NCBI RefSeq assembly: GCF_000155615.1
Contig: NZ_DS989915.1
Span: 2,617,627 to 2,681,626 of the forward strand
DNA length: 64,000 nucleotides
DNA from: Alcanivorax sp. DG881
GTDB lineage: Bacteria > Pseudomonadota > Gammaproteobacteria > Pseudomonadales > Alcanivoracaceae
Direction of reading: 5' to 3'
Both the position numbers and the translations under genes were made by a program. The notes under the pieces are model-generated. The model saw nothing but the letters and a program-made list of their open reading frames with translations. It was not told the DNA's origin and made no database searches. Positions within the stretch are counted from its first letter, which is position 1; each line of letters begins with the position of its first letter. Shown here piece after piece: positions 28,050 through 35,281 of this stretch.

Positions 28050-28862
28050 GTGCGTCGTTTATGTCAGCTTCTTGGCGTGTCGAGGAGTGGCTATTATGCC
28101 TGGCGTTCACGGTCTGAGAGTGAGCGAAGTCAGTATGACGGAAGGCTGAAAGAGGCCATGGTCGAGCTGCATCAGGGATTTCGGCGAGCCTATGGCGCTA
28201 GACGACTTCACCAGCAACTCCGCAAAAATGGCTTCACCTGCAGTGTCCGTCGGGTATCGCGGTTGATGAAAGAAGCCGGAATTCATGCTTCCAGCAAAGG
28301 ATTGTACGTCTGGAATCCCGGAAGGCATGAGTTCTACAGTTCAGCAGGGAATGTGCTGGGGGCGGAGGAATCTGCTGACAGTGAGGGCAAGCACTGGGCC
28401 GGAGACTTTACCTATATCCGAACGGGCTCGGGTTGGCTTTATCACGCGGTAGTCGTGGATCTATATAGCCGCAGGGTTGTGGGTTGGTCATTCAGCCGTA
28501 AGCGAAACAGCGAGCTGACCAAGAGTGCGTTAAGAATGGCGCTGTCACGTGAGCAGCCTCGCTTGGGTTGTGTTTTTCACTCGGATCAGGGCATTGAATA
28601 TGCCGCTCATGCATATCGAGATCTGGTGGCTGCTGCGGGATTGCGCAGGAGTATGAGCCGAAAGACAACGCCCCTGGATAATGCGATGGTGGAGTCGTTC
28701 TTCCATACACTAAAGACGGAATTGGTTCATCTGCGTAAGTTTGAGAATGATATTGAAGCGGTTGCCGGGATTGTTGAGTTTATCGAATTCTATAATCGCG
28801 AGCGGCTTCACTCTGGGATTGGGTACCAAAGTCCGGCAAGCTATGTGCGGGCGTGTGCCTGA
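28050..28862 (+). CDS. IS3-family OrfB transposase (DDE, rve integrase core)
   Basis: 270 aa as an independent frame; probably made mainly as the C-terminal part of the OrfAB frameshift product. HTH_21 segment (AYGARRLHQQLRKNG) and the catalytic triad Asp in WAGDFTYIR, Asp in FHSDQGIEYA and Glu in NAMVESFFHTLK are all present. It ends 23 bp before the right IS end. No frameshift or stop interrupts it. Confidence 0.94.
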   Translation: MRRLCQLLGVSRSGYYAWRSRSESERSQYDGRLKEAMVELHQGFRRAYGARRLHQQLRKNGFTCSVRRVSRLMKEAGIHASSKGLYVWNPGRHEFYSSAGNVLGAEESADSEGKHWAGDFTYIRTGSGWLYHAVVVDLYSRRVVGWSFSRKRNSELTKSALRMALSREQPRLGCVFHSDQGIEYAAHAYRDLVAAAGLRRSMSRKTTPLDNAMVESFFHTLKTELVHLRKFENDIEAVAGIVEFIEFYNRERLHSGIGYQSPASYVRACA

Positions 28863-28885
28863 AAGTGTCCACGAAAGTGGTAGCA

Positions 28886-28913
28886 GATCACGCCGCTGCT
28901 CGCAGCGTTAAGT
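28886..28913 (+). other. attC site of cassette 3, right part
   Basis: GATC copy then ACGCCGCTGCTCGCAGC and R' GTTAAGT (28907-28913). GTTAAGT is the exact complement of the R'' at 27531. Confidence 0.75.
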
Positions 28914-28926
28914 TGCAAGGAAAGTA

Positions 28927-29733
28927 ATGCAGTTCCCTTTTGAGCTTACAAAATCAGAAGCTGCCGTATCAGATGATTTATCTGAGCTACCGCTTGATTC
29001 GAGATATATTGCCTGTTTTGGCAAGTCCAAAAATATAGCGGCCTTAGAGAAATTCTCTGCGCTGAAGTGTCTCTGGCTTTCTGGGGTCAATGAAAAGCAA
29101 GCAGCTCTTGTACCAAAGATGGATAGAGTCGAGATCTTAATCATTCATGACCTTCGTACGCCAACGCTTTCAATACTGAGTAACTTTCCGGACCTCCGAA
29201 CGCTTCTAATCTGGGGGAATACTAAGGCGAGCAAGCTGACGGAATTATCTGCTCTGAAATCACTTCGTGTTCTGGGGTTAGAGCACTTTCCTAAGGTCAG
29301 AAGCATAGATGAGATAGCATCGCTTGAGGGTCTGGAAATGCTCTGCTTGACCGGGAGTATGGATACAGCTTTAAAGCTGGATACGCTTTCACCGCTTGGT
29401 AACTTGAAACACCTCGAATTACTGCATATCACCAATTTGAAAGTTGCAGATGAAAGTCTCGCTTTCGTAGAACATCTGCGCAGTCTCAAGGAGCTACAGG
29501 TATCAAACCAATTTCCAACGGAAGAATATGCAGCTTTAAAAGCCAAATGTGGTGACGTTAAATGTACCCATTTTGCCCCCTATATCTACAGTGGACTAAA
29601 GTGCAGCAACTGCGGCTCTGGTCAGGCAATGGTCATAGGTAAACGCAAGCCGTTTGTATGCCCGGATTGTAACCCCAAAAAACTGGAAAAATACCAGTCC
29701 CAATTCGAGAATATGGTGGAAAATGCAACTTAA
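28927..29733 (+). CDS. Cassette 4: leucine-rich-repeat protein with C-terminal zinc ribbon
   Basis: 268 aa, no signal peptide. Residues about 50-200 contain LRR-like units (LRTLLIWGNTKASKL, LKSLRVLGLEHF, LEMLCLTG, LKHLELLHITNL, LKELQVSN). The C-terminus carries two CxxC knuckles (CSNCGSG and CPDC) that should bind one zinc. LRR plus zinc ribbon suggests protein or nucleic-acid recognition; no catalytic domain is seen. AAGGAAAG precedes the ATG. The stop lies inside the R'' box of its attC. Confidence 0.72.
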   Translation: MQFPFELTKSEAAVSDDLSELPLDSRYIACFGKSKNIAALEKFSALKCLWLSGVNEKQAALVPKMDRVEILIIHDLRTPTLSILSNFPDLRTLLIWGNTKASKLTELSALKSLRVLGLEHFPKVRSIDEIASLEGLEMLCLTGSMDTALKLDTLSPLGNLKHLELLHITNLKVADESLAFVEHLRSLKELQVSNQFPTEEYAALKAKCGDVKCTHFAPYIYSGLKCSNCGSGQAMVIGKRKPFVCPDCNPKKLEKYQSQFENMVENAT

Positions 29734-29805
29734 CCAGGGGCTGCAGCGGACCGCTTTTCCGGCGCGGCGCGCCTCCAAATCGGCCGCTGAGCCCAGGCGT
29801 TATGT
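29728..29805 (+). other. attC site of cassette 4
   Basis: R'' ACTTAAC (29728-29734) and R' GTTATGT (29799-29805). The interior GCTGCAGCGG...GCCGCTGAGC arms fold back. Confidence 0.78.
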
Positions 29806-29828
29806 GTGCTCGGGCTAGGTGCAGGCTG

Positions 29829-30077
29829 ATGAAGTGGTTTTCTTTTGGGTTGGGAGTTCTATGCATTATTTATGCAGCCCTCCATTTTTTAGGCCTTCTT
29901 CCGGTTGGCTTTTGGCAGTCAGCCGTTGATCTCGTCATAGGTCGTGAGCCAGGTGCATACAATCGAATTGTGCCAGCGGAGATGGCTGAAAATGAGGGGC
30001 TATTGGCTCTTTTACTCGGGGTGGCTTTGCTCGCTTTATCAAGGGCGCTACTTAAAAGAGATAAAGATAATGGCTAA
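29829..30077 (+). CDS. Cassette 5: small two-TM membrane protein, paralog of cassette 1
   Basis: 82 aa from ATG 29829 (MKWFSFGLGVLCIIYA), with a nine-residue longer form from an ATG in the core site (29802). Two hydrophobic segments and a basic tail (LLKRDKDNG). Near-identical in layout to the product at 26335, including the VIGREP loop. The two cassettes share sequence from the junction to the attC, so one is a diverged copy of the other. Function unknown. Confidence 0.7.
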   Translation: MKWFSFGLGVLCIIYAALHFLGLLPVGFWQSAVDLVIGREPGAYNRIVPAEMAENEGLLALLLGVALLALSRALLKRDKDNG

Positions 30078-30094
30078 ATACTACGCAGGCAGTT

Positions 30095-30173
30095 CACATA
30101 ACAAGCGGCGGCAGGCAGACCAAATTTCCGCTCCTTCGTCGCTCCAATTTGCCTGCTGCGCCGGGCGTTATAG
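30095..30173 (+). other. attC site of cassette 5
   Basis: R'' ACATAAC and R' GTTATAG (30167-30173), with CGGCGGCAGGC/GCCTGCTGCGCCG arms. Strongly similar to the attC at 26601. Confidence 0.8.
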
Positions 30174-30187
30174 CCTCGGAGACATAA

Positions 30188-30580
30188 GTGCCTTTTAACT
30201 TGTCAGAAGATCAATTAGCCCAAACTGAAAAAGAATTGGGAGCAAAATTGCCGTACGAATATCGTGAAGCAATGAAATTGGATAATGGCGGGGAAGCATC
30301 AACAGAAGAGGATGATTGGGAGTTTTACCCCATTAGAGATACCTCTGATAAAAAGAGGCTTTCACGTACTTGCAATCACATAATCAATGAAACTGAGTCA
30401 TGTAAAGGCTTTGGCAATTTCCCAGAAGGAGCGATAGCAATTGCAAACAACGGTCTAGGCGATCAAATGGTATTCATCAAAGAGTCGGGCCAGTTACTAA
30501 ACAAAGTGTTTTTGTGGCTTCACGAAACCGGAGAACTGCAAGAGTTAGCGGCAACATTTAATGAAATCGAAAAGCTATAA
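30188..30580 (+). CDS. Cassette 6: SMI1/KNR4 (SUKH) family protein
   Basis: 130 aa from GTG 30188 (GGAGA upstream). SUKH landmarks are an N-terminal LSEDQLAQTEKELGAKLPYEYREAMKLDNGG-type opening (positions 4-34), the FYPIRDTSD segment and GAIAIANNGLGDQMVF in the core. Bacterial SUKH proteins are often immunity proteins against polymorphic or contact-dependent toxins. No toxin is adjacent, so this would be an orphan immunity gene; that role is inference. Confidence 0.82.
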   Translation: MPFNLSEDQLAQTEKELGAKLPYEYREAMKLDNGGEASTEEDDWEFYPIRDTSDKKRLSRTCNHIINETESCKGFGNFPEGAIAIANNGLGDQMVFIKESGQLLNKVFLWLHETGELQELAATFNEIEKL

Positions 30581-30664
30581 CAAAACGCACCAGCATCGCC
30601 CCTTCGGGGCTGGACAGCCTAGACGCGGCTTCGCCGCAGGCTGCCGCTGTGCTCTGCGTTAAAT
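30575..30664 (+). other. attC site of cassette 6
   Basis: Starts at CTATAAC across the stop codon of the SUKH gene and ends at R' GTTAAAT (30658-30664). Interior has CCCCTTCGGGG and GCGGCTTCGCCGC hairpins. Confidence 0.72.
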
Positions 30665-30697
30665 TCCTCACTGACCATGTTGCCAGCCAGACATTAG

Positions 30698-30722
30698 CGA
30701 TATATGATTCGTATATATATCG
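30698..30722 (+). promoter_or_regulatory. Candidate operator of the ParD-like/MetAP cassette
   Basis: CGATATAT and ATATATCG are perfect inverted arms around a 9 bp spacer, about 18 bp upstream of the ParD-like start. AT-rich palindromes of this kind are typical autoregulatory sites for ribbon-helix-helix antitoxins. It suggests the cassette has its own promoter. No binding evidence beyond sequence. Confidence 0.5.
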
Positions 30723-30739
30723 TATATAGAGGGCTTGCT

Positions 30740-30946
30740 ATGGGAATAGTTAAGATTGACGACGAACTACATGGGGAGATTCGCAAGGCGAGCTCAGTTA
30801 TGGTTCGCTCTATCAATGCTCAGGCTGAGTATTGGATAAAGATTGGCATGCTCGCCGAGGCGAATCCCAGCATGACTTTTTCTGACATCATGCGAGACCA
30901 AATGAAGCTGGCCGAAGTAGACCTAAGGAAGGTTGTCGGTGGCTAG
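30740..30946 (+). CDS. Cassette 7a: ParD-like antitoxin-type protein
   Basis: 68 aa from ATG 30740 with GAGG upstream; a longer frame starts at 30704. The N-terminus (MGIVKIDDELHGEIRKASSVM) has the ribbon-helix-helix pattern of the ParD_like family, followed by RSINAQAEYWIKIGMLAEANP, the family's second helix. Such proteins usually repress their own promoter and neutralise a partner. The partner here is a methionyl aminopeptidase gene whose GTG start overlaps this stop by 8 bp, so the two are translationally coupled. No ParE or RelE toxin is present. Confidence 0.8.
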   Translation: MGIVKIDDELHGEIRKASSVMVRSINAQAEYWIKIGMLAEANPSMTFSDIMRDQMKLAEVDLRKVVGG

Positions 30947-31712
30947 CATAAAACTGAAAAGTGCCGAAGAATTGGGTGTAATGCGGGAGTCCGGTCGGCT
31001 TCTGGCAAGGGTTTTTGATTACCTTGATGGCCGTATCGAAGTTGGTGTCTCAACGATGGATATCAACGATTTGGCGGAGAGGTTTATCATAGATCAGCTA
31101 CATGCTCGACCAGCGAGTAAAGGTCAGTATGGGTATCAGTATGTTCTGAATAGCTCTGTAAATCGCGTTGTATGCCATGGTGTTCCTTCAACCACTCAAA
31201 AGCTGAAATCAGGTGATATTATCAACGTTGATATAACGTTGGAGCAGGGCGGATTTATAGCTGACTCGAGCAAAATGTACATGATCGGTAACGTGACTCC
31301 GATCGCTAGGCGTTTGGTCGATAAGACCTATGAGGCAATGTGGGAGGGGATCCGGATTGTAAAGCCTGGCGCGACCCTTGGTGATGTTGGTCATGCCATT
31401 CAGAGTCACGCCCATAAGCATGGCTATTCTGTTGTTCGCGAATATTGTGGGCATGGAATTGGGCGAGAAATGCATGAAGAGCCACAGGTTCTGCACTATG
31501 GCCAGCCCGGTAAAGGTTTGGCTCTGAAGGAAGGGATGGTGTTTACAATAGAGCCCATGATTAACCAGGGTAAGGCCAAGGTTAAGTTGAAGAAAGATGG
31601 GTGGACCGTTGTCACCAGCGATAAGAAATTATCTGCTCAGTGGGAGCATACGGTCGCCGTTACCTCCGATGGTTACGAGGTTCTGACGCTCAGAGCCGAA
31701 GAACGAATTTAA
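30939..31712 (+). CDS. map: Cassette 7b: type I methionyl aminopeptidase
   Basis: 257 aa from GTG 30939 (AAGGA 10 nt upstream; TTG 30933 also possible). Removes N-terminal Met from nascent proteins. Metal ligands D98, D109, H172, E205 and E236, plus active-site H80 and H179, are all present and each is offset by one from the E. coli enzyme, so it should be catalytically active. Segments are VCHGVP, IINVDITLEQGGFIADSS, CGHGIGREMHEEP, FTIEPM and QWEHT. It is an accessory copy carried on a mobile cassette next to a ParD-like gene; the essential map gene should lie elsewhere. Confidence 0.93.
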   Translation: MASIKLKSAEELGVMRESGRLLARVFDYLDGRIEVGVSTMDINDLAERFIIDQLHARPASKGQYGYQYVLNSSVNRVVCHGVPSTTQKLKSGDIINVDITLEQGGFIADSSKMYMIGNVTPIARRLVDKTYEAMWEGIRIVKPGATLGDVGHAIQSHAHKHGYSVVREYCGHGIGREMHEEPQVLHYGQPGKGLALKEGMVFTIEPMINQGKAKVKLKKDGWTVVTSDKKLSAQWEHTVAVTSDGYEVLTLRAEERI

Positions 31713-31790
31713 CAATCGCAGGCACGTCGACGGCTTTTCCGTTGCGGCTACGCCTTCACTGAAAAGTCGCGCGTGCTGCGGGCGTTATGC
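31707..31790 (+). other. attC site of cassette 7
   Basis: R'' ATTTAAC (31707-31713, overlapping the map stop) and R' GTTATGC (31784-31790). Interior CGACGGCTTTTCCG and TGAAAAGTCGCGCG-type arms. Confidence 0.78.
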
Positions 31791-31820
31791 CGCCAAGTAA
31801 ACCCCTGAAAGGAATCACCG

Positions 31821-32198
31821 GTGTTTAAAGTAAAAGCAACCCAGCATGTGCTGGCAGTCAAGGATCTCGAAGCCACGGAAAACTACTTTCTGGACAAGCT
31901 TGGATTCTCGGTGCGTTTTCGTGTGGATGGTTGGTCCTTCCTGAGCCTGGGCAGTTTTCATCTAATGGTAGGCCATTGCCCGGACGAAATGTCTGCCGGT
32001 GATACCAATGAACATTCGTATTTCGCCTATGTGAACTGTGAGTCCATCGACGACCTTTACCAGGATTATCAGAAGCGTGGCGCTGATATTTTTCAGGAGA
32101 TCGCGGATAAGCCATGGGGATTGCGTGAGTTTGGCGTAGCCACACCGGACGGTCACCGGATCATGTTTGGTGAAGATATTGATTCAGACGGGCCGTAA
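31821..32198 (+). CDS. VOC family (glyoxalase/bleomycin-resistance-like) protein, last cassette-type gene
   Basis: 125 aa from GTG 31821 with AAAGGAA upstream. Beta-alpha-beta-beta-beta VOC fold pattern: QHVLAVKDLEATENYFLDKLGF at the start and FGVATPDGHRIMFGE at the end, where the Glu and His could coordinate a metal. Substrate unknown; related proteins include antibiotic-binding and dioxygenase-like members. It follows the last recognisable attC (R' at 31784), but I find no attC downstream, so it is either a terminal cassette with a lost attC or the genomic flank. Confidence 0.82.
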   Translation: MFKVKATQHVLAVKDLEATENYFLDKLGFSVRFRVDGWSFLSLGSFHLMVGHCPDEMSAGDTNEHSYFAYVNCESIDDLYQDYQKRGADIFQEIADKPWGLREFGVATPDGHRIMFGEDIDSDGP

Positions 32199-32331
32199 AT
32201 TAGGCCGATACGACTTACGGGGCTGCACGCCAGGCCCCTCATTCTTCGTTTTAGTGAACACGTCCCCTCCCCGCTAGTTCCCCGGCCATTAATATGCTAT
32301 CCAGAAGTCATTCAGCAATGAGGATGAACGG

Positions 32332-32904
32332 ATGCATTTTCTCAAGGCAACCTTGATTGGCGGGGTGGCATTTCTTATCCCGGTTGTTGTGCTCATGGTG
32401 GTGTTTGGCAAGGCGTTTGAGCTTATGTCGCGCCTGGCGGCGCCGGTGCAGCGCTTTGTGCCACTGGAGTCGATTGGCGGGGTTGCGGTGGCGGACCTGG
32501 TGGCCGTTTTGGCGATGGTGCTGGTGTGCTTCCTCGCTGGCCTGTTTGCCATGAGCCGGGTGGCGCGGCGGTTTTACCATCGTCTCGATGGGCTGTTAAT
32601 GCTGTTGCCCGGTTATGCCTTTATCAAATCCTTTTCCCAGTCCTTGTCGCTGGACGCAAGCGGCGAGGCATTAATGGTGCCGGTGCAGGTGCGTTTTGAT
32701 GATTATTCGCAACTGTGTTTTGAGGTGGGGCGCGGCGATGACGGCGAGGTGACGATTTATCTGCCTGGTGCGCCGGATCCCTGGTCGGGTTCGCTGATTC
32801 GGGTCGCCGCGGATCGTGTTGAACGGCTGACCATCAGTATGCCGCAGGCGGTGAGTTATATTCGTAACCTGGGCCGTGAGCGGGGTGCTGGAAAGGCGAG
32901 TTAA
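32332..32904 (+). CDS. DUF502 family inner-membrane protein
   Basis: 190 aa. Two TM helices (about 5-27, LIGGVAFLIPVVVLMVV; about 53-75, VADLVAVLAMVLVCFLAGL) followed by a soluble domain with GYAFIKSFSQSL and IYLPGAPDPWSGSL, both usual in DUF502 proteins. Function unknown; plant relatives are linked to membrane trafficking. It is the first core-genome gene after the integron. The start is the ATG after GGATGAAC; there is no strong Shine-Dalgarno. Confidence 0.8.
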   Translation: MHFLKATLIGGVAFLIPVVVLMVVFGKAFELMSRLAAPVQRFVPLESIGGVAVADLVAVLAMVLVCFLAGLFAMSRVARRFYHRLDGLLMLLPGYAFIKSFSQSLSLDASGEALMVPVQVRFDDYSQLCFEVGRGDDGEVTIYLPGAPDPWSGSLIRVAADRVERLTISMPQAVSYIRNLGRERGAGKAS

Positions 32905-32983
32905 CGGTCTGTATGGTCATAGAGAACCTGGGGTTTGTGCGGCTACCACTGACCAGTCTGTTTGCCGAATAGGGATGTTTTGT

Positions 32984-35068
32984 ATGGCGAAGAATGCTGT
33001 GTTGCGAAATTCAACCATTCTTGTGCCGGTGTTCGTGCCGGCGGTTATCGTTGCGTTATTACTGATTATTGGGACCATCAGTGATCCGAAGCTGGCGGGG
33101 GAGGCGTTTTCGGCTGCCCAGTCCTGGATCACCGTTAACTTCGGCTGGTTCTATATGCTGGTGGTGGCACTGTTCTTTATTTTTATCGTCGGCATCAGCC
33201 TGACTTCCTGGGGCAACATCAAGTTGGGGCCCGACCATTGTGAAGCGGAGTATTCGTTTCCGGAATGGTTCGCCATGTTGTTTTCGGCGGGTTATGGCAT
33301 CGCGCTGTTGTTCTTTGGTGTGGCCGAGCCCGTGCTGCATTATGCCGAACCGCCAGTGGGCGCTGCGCAAACGGTGGATGCGGCGAAACAGGCCATGCAG
33401 ATTGCATTCTTCCACTGGGGCTTTCATATCTGGGCGATTTACGGCCTGGTCGGCCTGGTGATGGCATATTTCGCTTTCCGTCACGGTTTGCCGTTGTCCA
33501 TGCGTTCGGCGTTTTATCCCCTTATTGGTGAAAAAATTTACGGCCCGATCGGCCATGCCATCGACGTGTTTGCCATTCTCGGCACCATGTTTGGTATTGC
33601 GACTACGCTGGGCCTGTCTGCGGCGCAGATTAATGCCGGGCTGAATTACCTGTGGGATGTTCCGGTGGGCAACACGGTGCAGATCAGCGCCATTGTCATT
33701 GTTACCGCGCTGGCGACGGTGTCGGTGGTGGCCGGGATGGACAAGGGCGTGAAACGTCTGTCGATTCTGAACATGGTGCTGGCCGTGGTGCTGATGCTGT
33801 TTGTGTTTGTGGTTGGCCCGACGGTGCATATTCTGGAAAGCTTTGTGCAGAACACGGGTAGCTACCTGAGCAATATTGTCGAGCGCACTTTCAACCTGCA
33901 GGCCTACACCCACAGTGACTGGATCGGCAACTGGACCCTGTTTATTTTCAGCTGGACCATCGCCTGGGCGCCCTTCGTGGGCTTGTTTATTGCGAAAATC
34001 AGCCGTGGCCGGACCATTCGCCAGTTTGTGGTCGGGGTGATGCTGGTGCCCAGTATCTTTACCTTCCTGTGGTTCTCGGTGTTTGGCGATACGGCACTGA
34101 ACGCGATCATGGAACAAGGCTATACCGAGCTGGTCACTCAGGTGCAGGCGGACAAGGCGGTGGCGCTGTTCCAGCTGTTTGATCACTTGCCCTGGTCCAC
34201 GCTGGTGTCGTTCCTGGCGGTGTGCCTGATTGTGACCTTCTTTGTGACGTCGTCGGATTCCGGCTCGCTTGTTGTGGATTCCCTGGCGTCCGGTGGTGTG
34301 CTGGAAACCCCGGCCTGGCAGCGGATTTTCTGGGCGGTACTGGAAGGCGCCATCGCGTCTGTGCTGTTGTTGGCCGGCGGTTTGAGCGCACTGCAAACCA
34401 TGACCATGGTAAGTGCGTTGCCGTTTGCGATCATCATTCTGCTGGCCGCCGTGGGGATGTGGCGGGCGCTGGTGATCGAGGGGCATCGGGAAACCAGTTT
34501 GCAGGCGCACATGGCCCATAGCCGGCATATGACCGGCAGCCAGTGGCGCCATCGCCTCACCGCCATGATCCGTTACCCCACCCGCGAGGAGGTGGAATCC
34601 TTTATTCGTGAAACGGCCATGTCCAGCATGAACAAGGTAGTGGAAGAGCTACGCAAGGCCGGTTGGGATGCCACGGTGAATTTCGACGAGCAGTTTATCC
34701 GTGCCGAGCTGGTGGTGAACCGCGATGAGCATGTGGGCTTTATCTATGACATCCGCCTGATTACCACGCCGGTGCCGGAATATGCCTACAGTAGCCGCGA
34801 GGCCAAGGTGAGCGATGCCCATGAGTATTGCCGCGCCGAGGTGTTCCTGCGTCGTGGTGGCCGTTCCTACGATGTGTTCGGTTACGATGAGGTGGATATC
34901 ATCCGCGACATGCTCGACCAGTTTGAAAACTACCTGCACTTCCTGAATGTGGCCCCGGGCAAGCTGCCCTGGGAAATGGCGGAGCACGACGATCTGCTGC
35001 GCGATCAGCCCGGTGACGACAGTGAAGGCAATGACGGAGAAGACGATGGCAGCGTAAAGCCGGTGTAA
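32984..35068 (+). CDS. betT: BCCT-family choline/betaine transporter (BetT type)
   Basis: 694 aa, about 12 TM helices to residue 500, then a long hydrophilic C-terminus of about 180 residues like that of BetT, which in that family senses osmolarity. BCCT landmarks are WGNIKLGPDHCEAEYSF, FFHWGFHIWAIYG and WTIAWAPFVGLFIAKISRGR. Imports choline for glycine betaine synthesis with an ion gradient; choline specificity is inferred from the long tail. I choose ATG 32984 because AGGG sits 9 nt upstream; ATG 32975 is an alternative. betA/betB are not in the window. Confidence 0.9.
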   Translation: MAKNAVLRNSTILVPVFVPAVIVALLLIIGTISDPKLAGEAFSAAQSWITVNFGWFYMLVVALFFIFIVGISLTSWGNIKLGPDHCEAEYSFPEWFAMLFSAGYGIALLFFGVAEPVLHYAEPPVGAAQTVDAAKQAMQIAFFHWGFHIWAIYGLVGLVMAYFAFRHGLPLSMRSAFYPLIGEKIYGPIGHAIDVFAILGTMFGIATTLGLSAAQINAGLNYLWDVPVGNTVQISAIVIVTALATVSVVAGMDKGVKRLSILNMVLAVVLMLFVFVVGPTVHILESFVQNTGSYLSNIVERTFNLQAYTHSDWIGNWTLFIFSWTIAWAPFVGLFIAKISRGRTIRQFVVGVMLVPSIFTFLWFSVFGDTALNAIMEQGYTELVTQVQADKAVALFQLFDHLPWSTLVSFLAVCLIVTFFVTSSDSGSLVVDSLASGGVLETPAWQRIFWAVLEGAIASVLLLAGGLSALQTMTMVSALPFAIIILLAAVGMWRALVIEGHRETSLQAHMAHSRHMTGSQWRHRLTAMIRYPTREEVESFIRETAMSSMNKVVEELRKAGWDATVNFDEQFIRAELVVNRDEHVGFIYDIRLITTPVPEYAYSSREAKVSDAHEYCRAEVFLRRGGRSYDVFGYDEVDIIRDMLDQFENYLHFLNVAPGKLPWEMAEHDDLLRDQPGDDSEGNDGEDDGSVKPV

Positions 35069-35100
35069 TGAGGCACTAACCGAAACGCTGTTATCGGCTG

Positions 35101-35123
35101 GACGCCCCACATGTTGGGGCGTC
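35101..35123 (+). terminator. Rho-independent terminator of betT
   Basis: Perfect stem GACGCCCCA-CATGT-TGGGGCGTC followed by TTTCGTTT. Confidence 0.85.
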
Positions 35124-35143
35124 TTTCGTTTCAGGGCGAAGTC

Positions 35144-35245
35144 GGATTACGCCTTTAGGCTCTCTGTGCCCTTGGGTAAATCTGACCTGCAAAACCAGAC
35201 GACTCTCTGGTTTTGTAGGTTGAATTAGCCTGAAAGGCGTAATCC
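35144..35245 (+). repeat. Nested inverted repeat, 102 bp
   Basis: Outer arms GGATTACGCCTTTAGGCT and AGCCTGAAAGGCGTAATCC flank inner arms ACCTGCAAAACCAGA (35185-35199) and TCTGGTTTTGTAGGT (35206-35220). The whole can fold into one long hairpin with an internal loop. It lies between convergent genes and could be a bidirectional terminator or a MITE/REP-like element. Confidence 0.7.
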
Positions 35246-35281
35246 AACATTTAGGGTCGTCAAAACTCGAAGGGTGAGAGT

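Larger units (their letters stand above)
27591..28885 (+). mobile_element. IS3-family insertion sequence, apparently intact (1295 bp)
   Basis: Terminal inverted repeats begin TGTAACCACTTTTGTGGACA on the left and, read inward, TGCTACCACTTTCGTGGACA on the right (17 of 20 identical). A 4 bp direct repeat GATC flanks it (27587-27590 and 28886-28889). It carries orfA and orfB with a -1 frameshift signal. It is inserted inside the attC of cassette 3; removing it and one GATC restores a normal attC with ACTTAAC/GTTAAGT ends. The intact ends, target duplication and reading frames suggest recent insertion. Confidence 0.93.

Noticed and set aside
33059..34552. 497 aa minus-strand frame inside betT
   Set aside because: Antisense shadow with His/Gln-rich composition; betT is certain.
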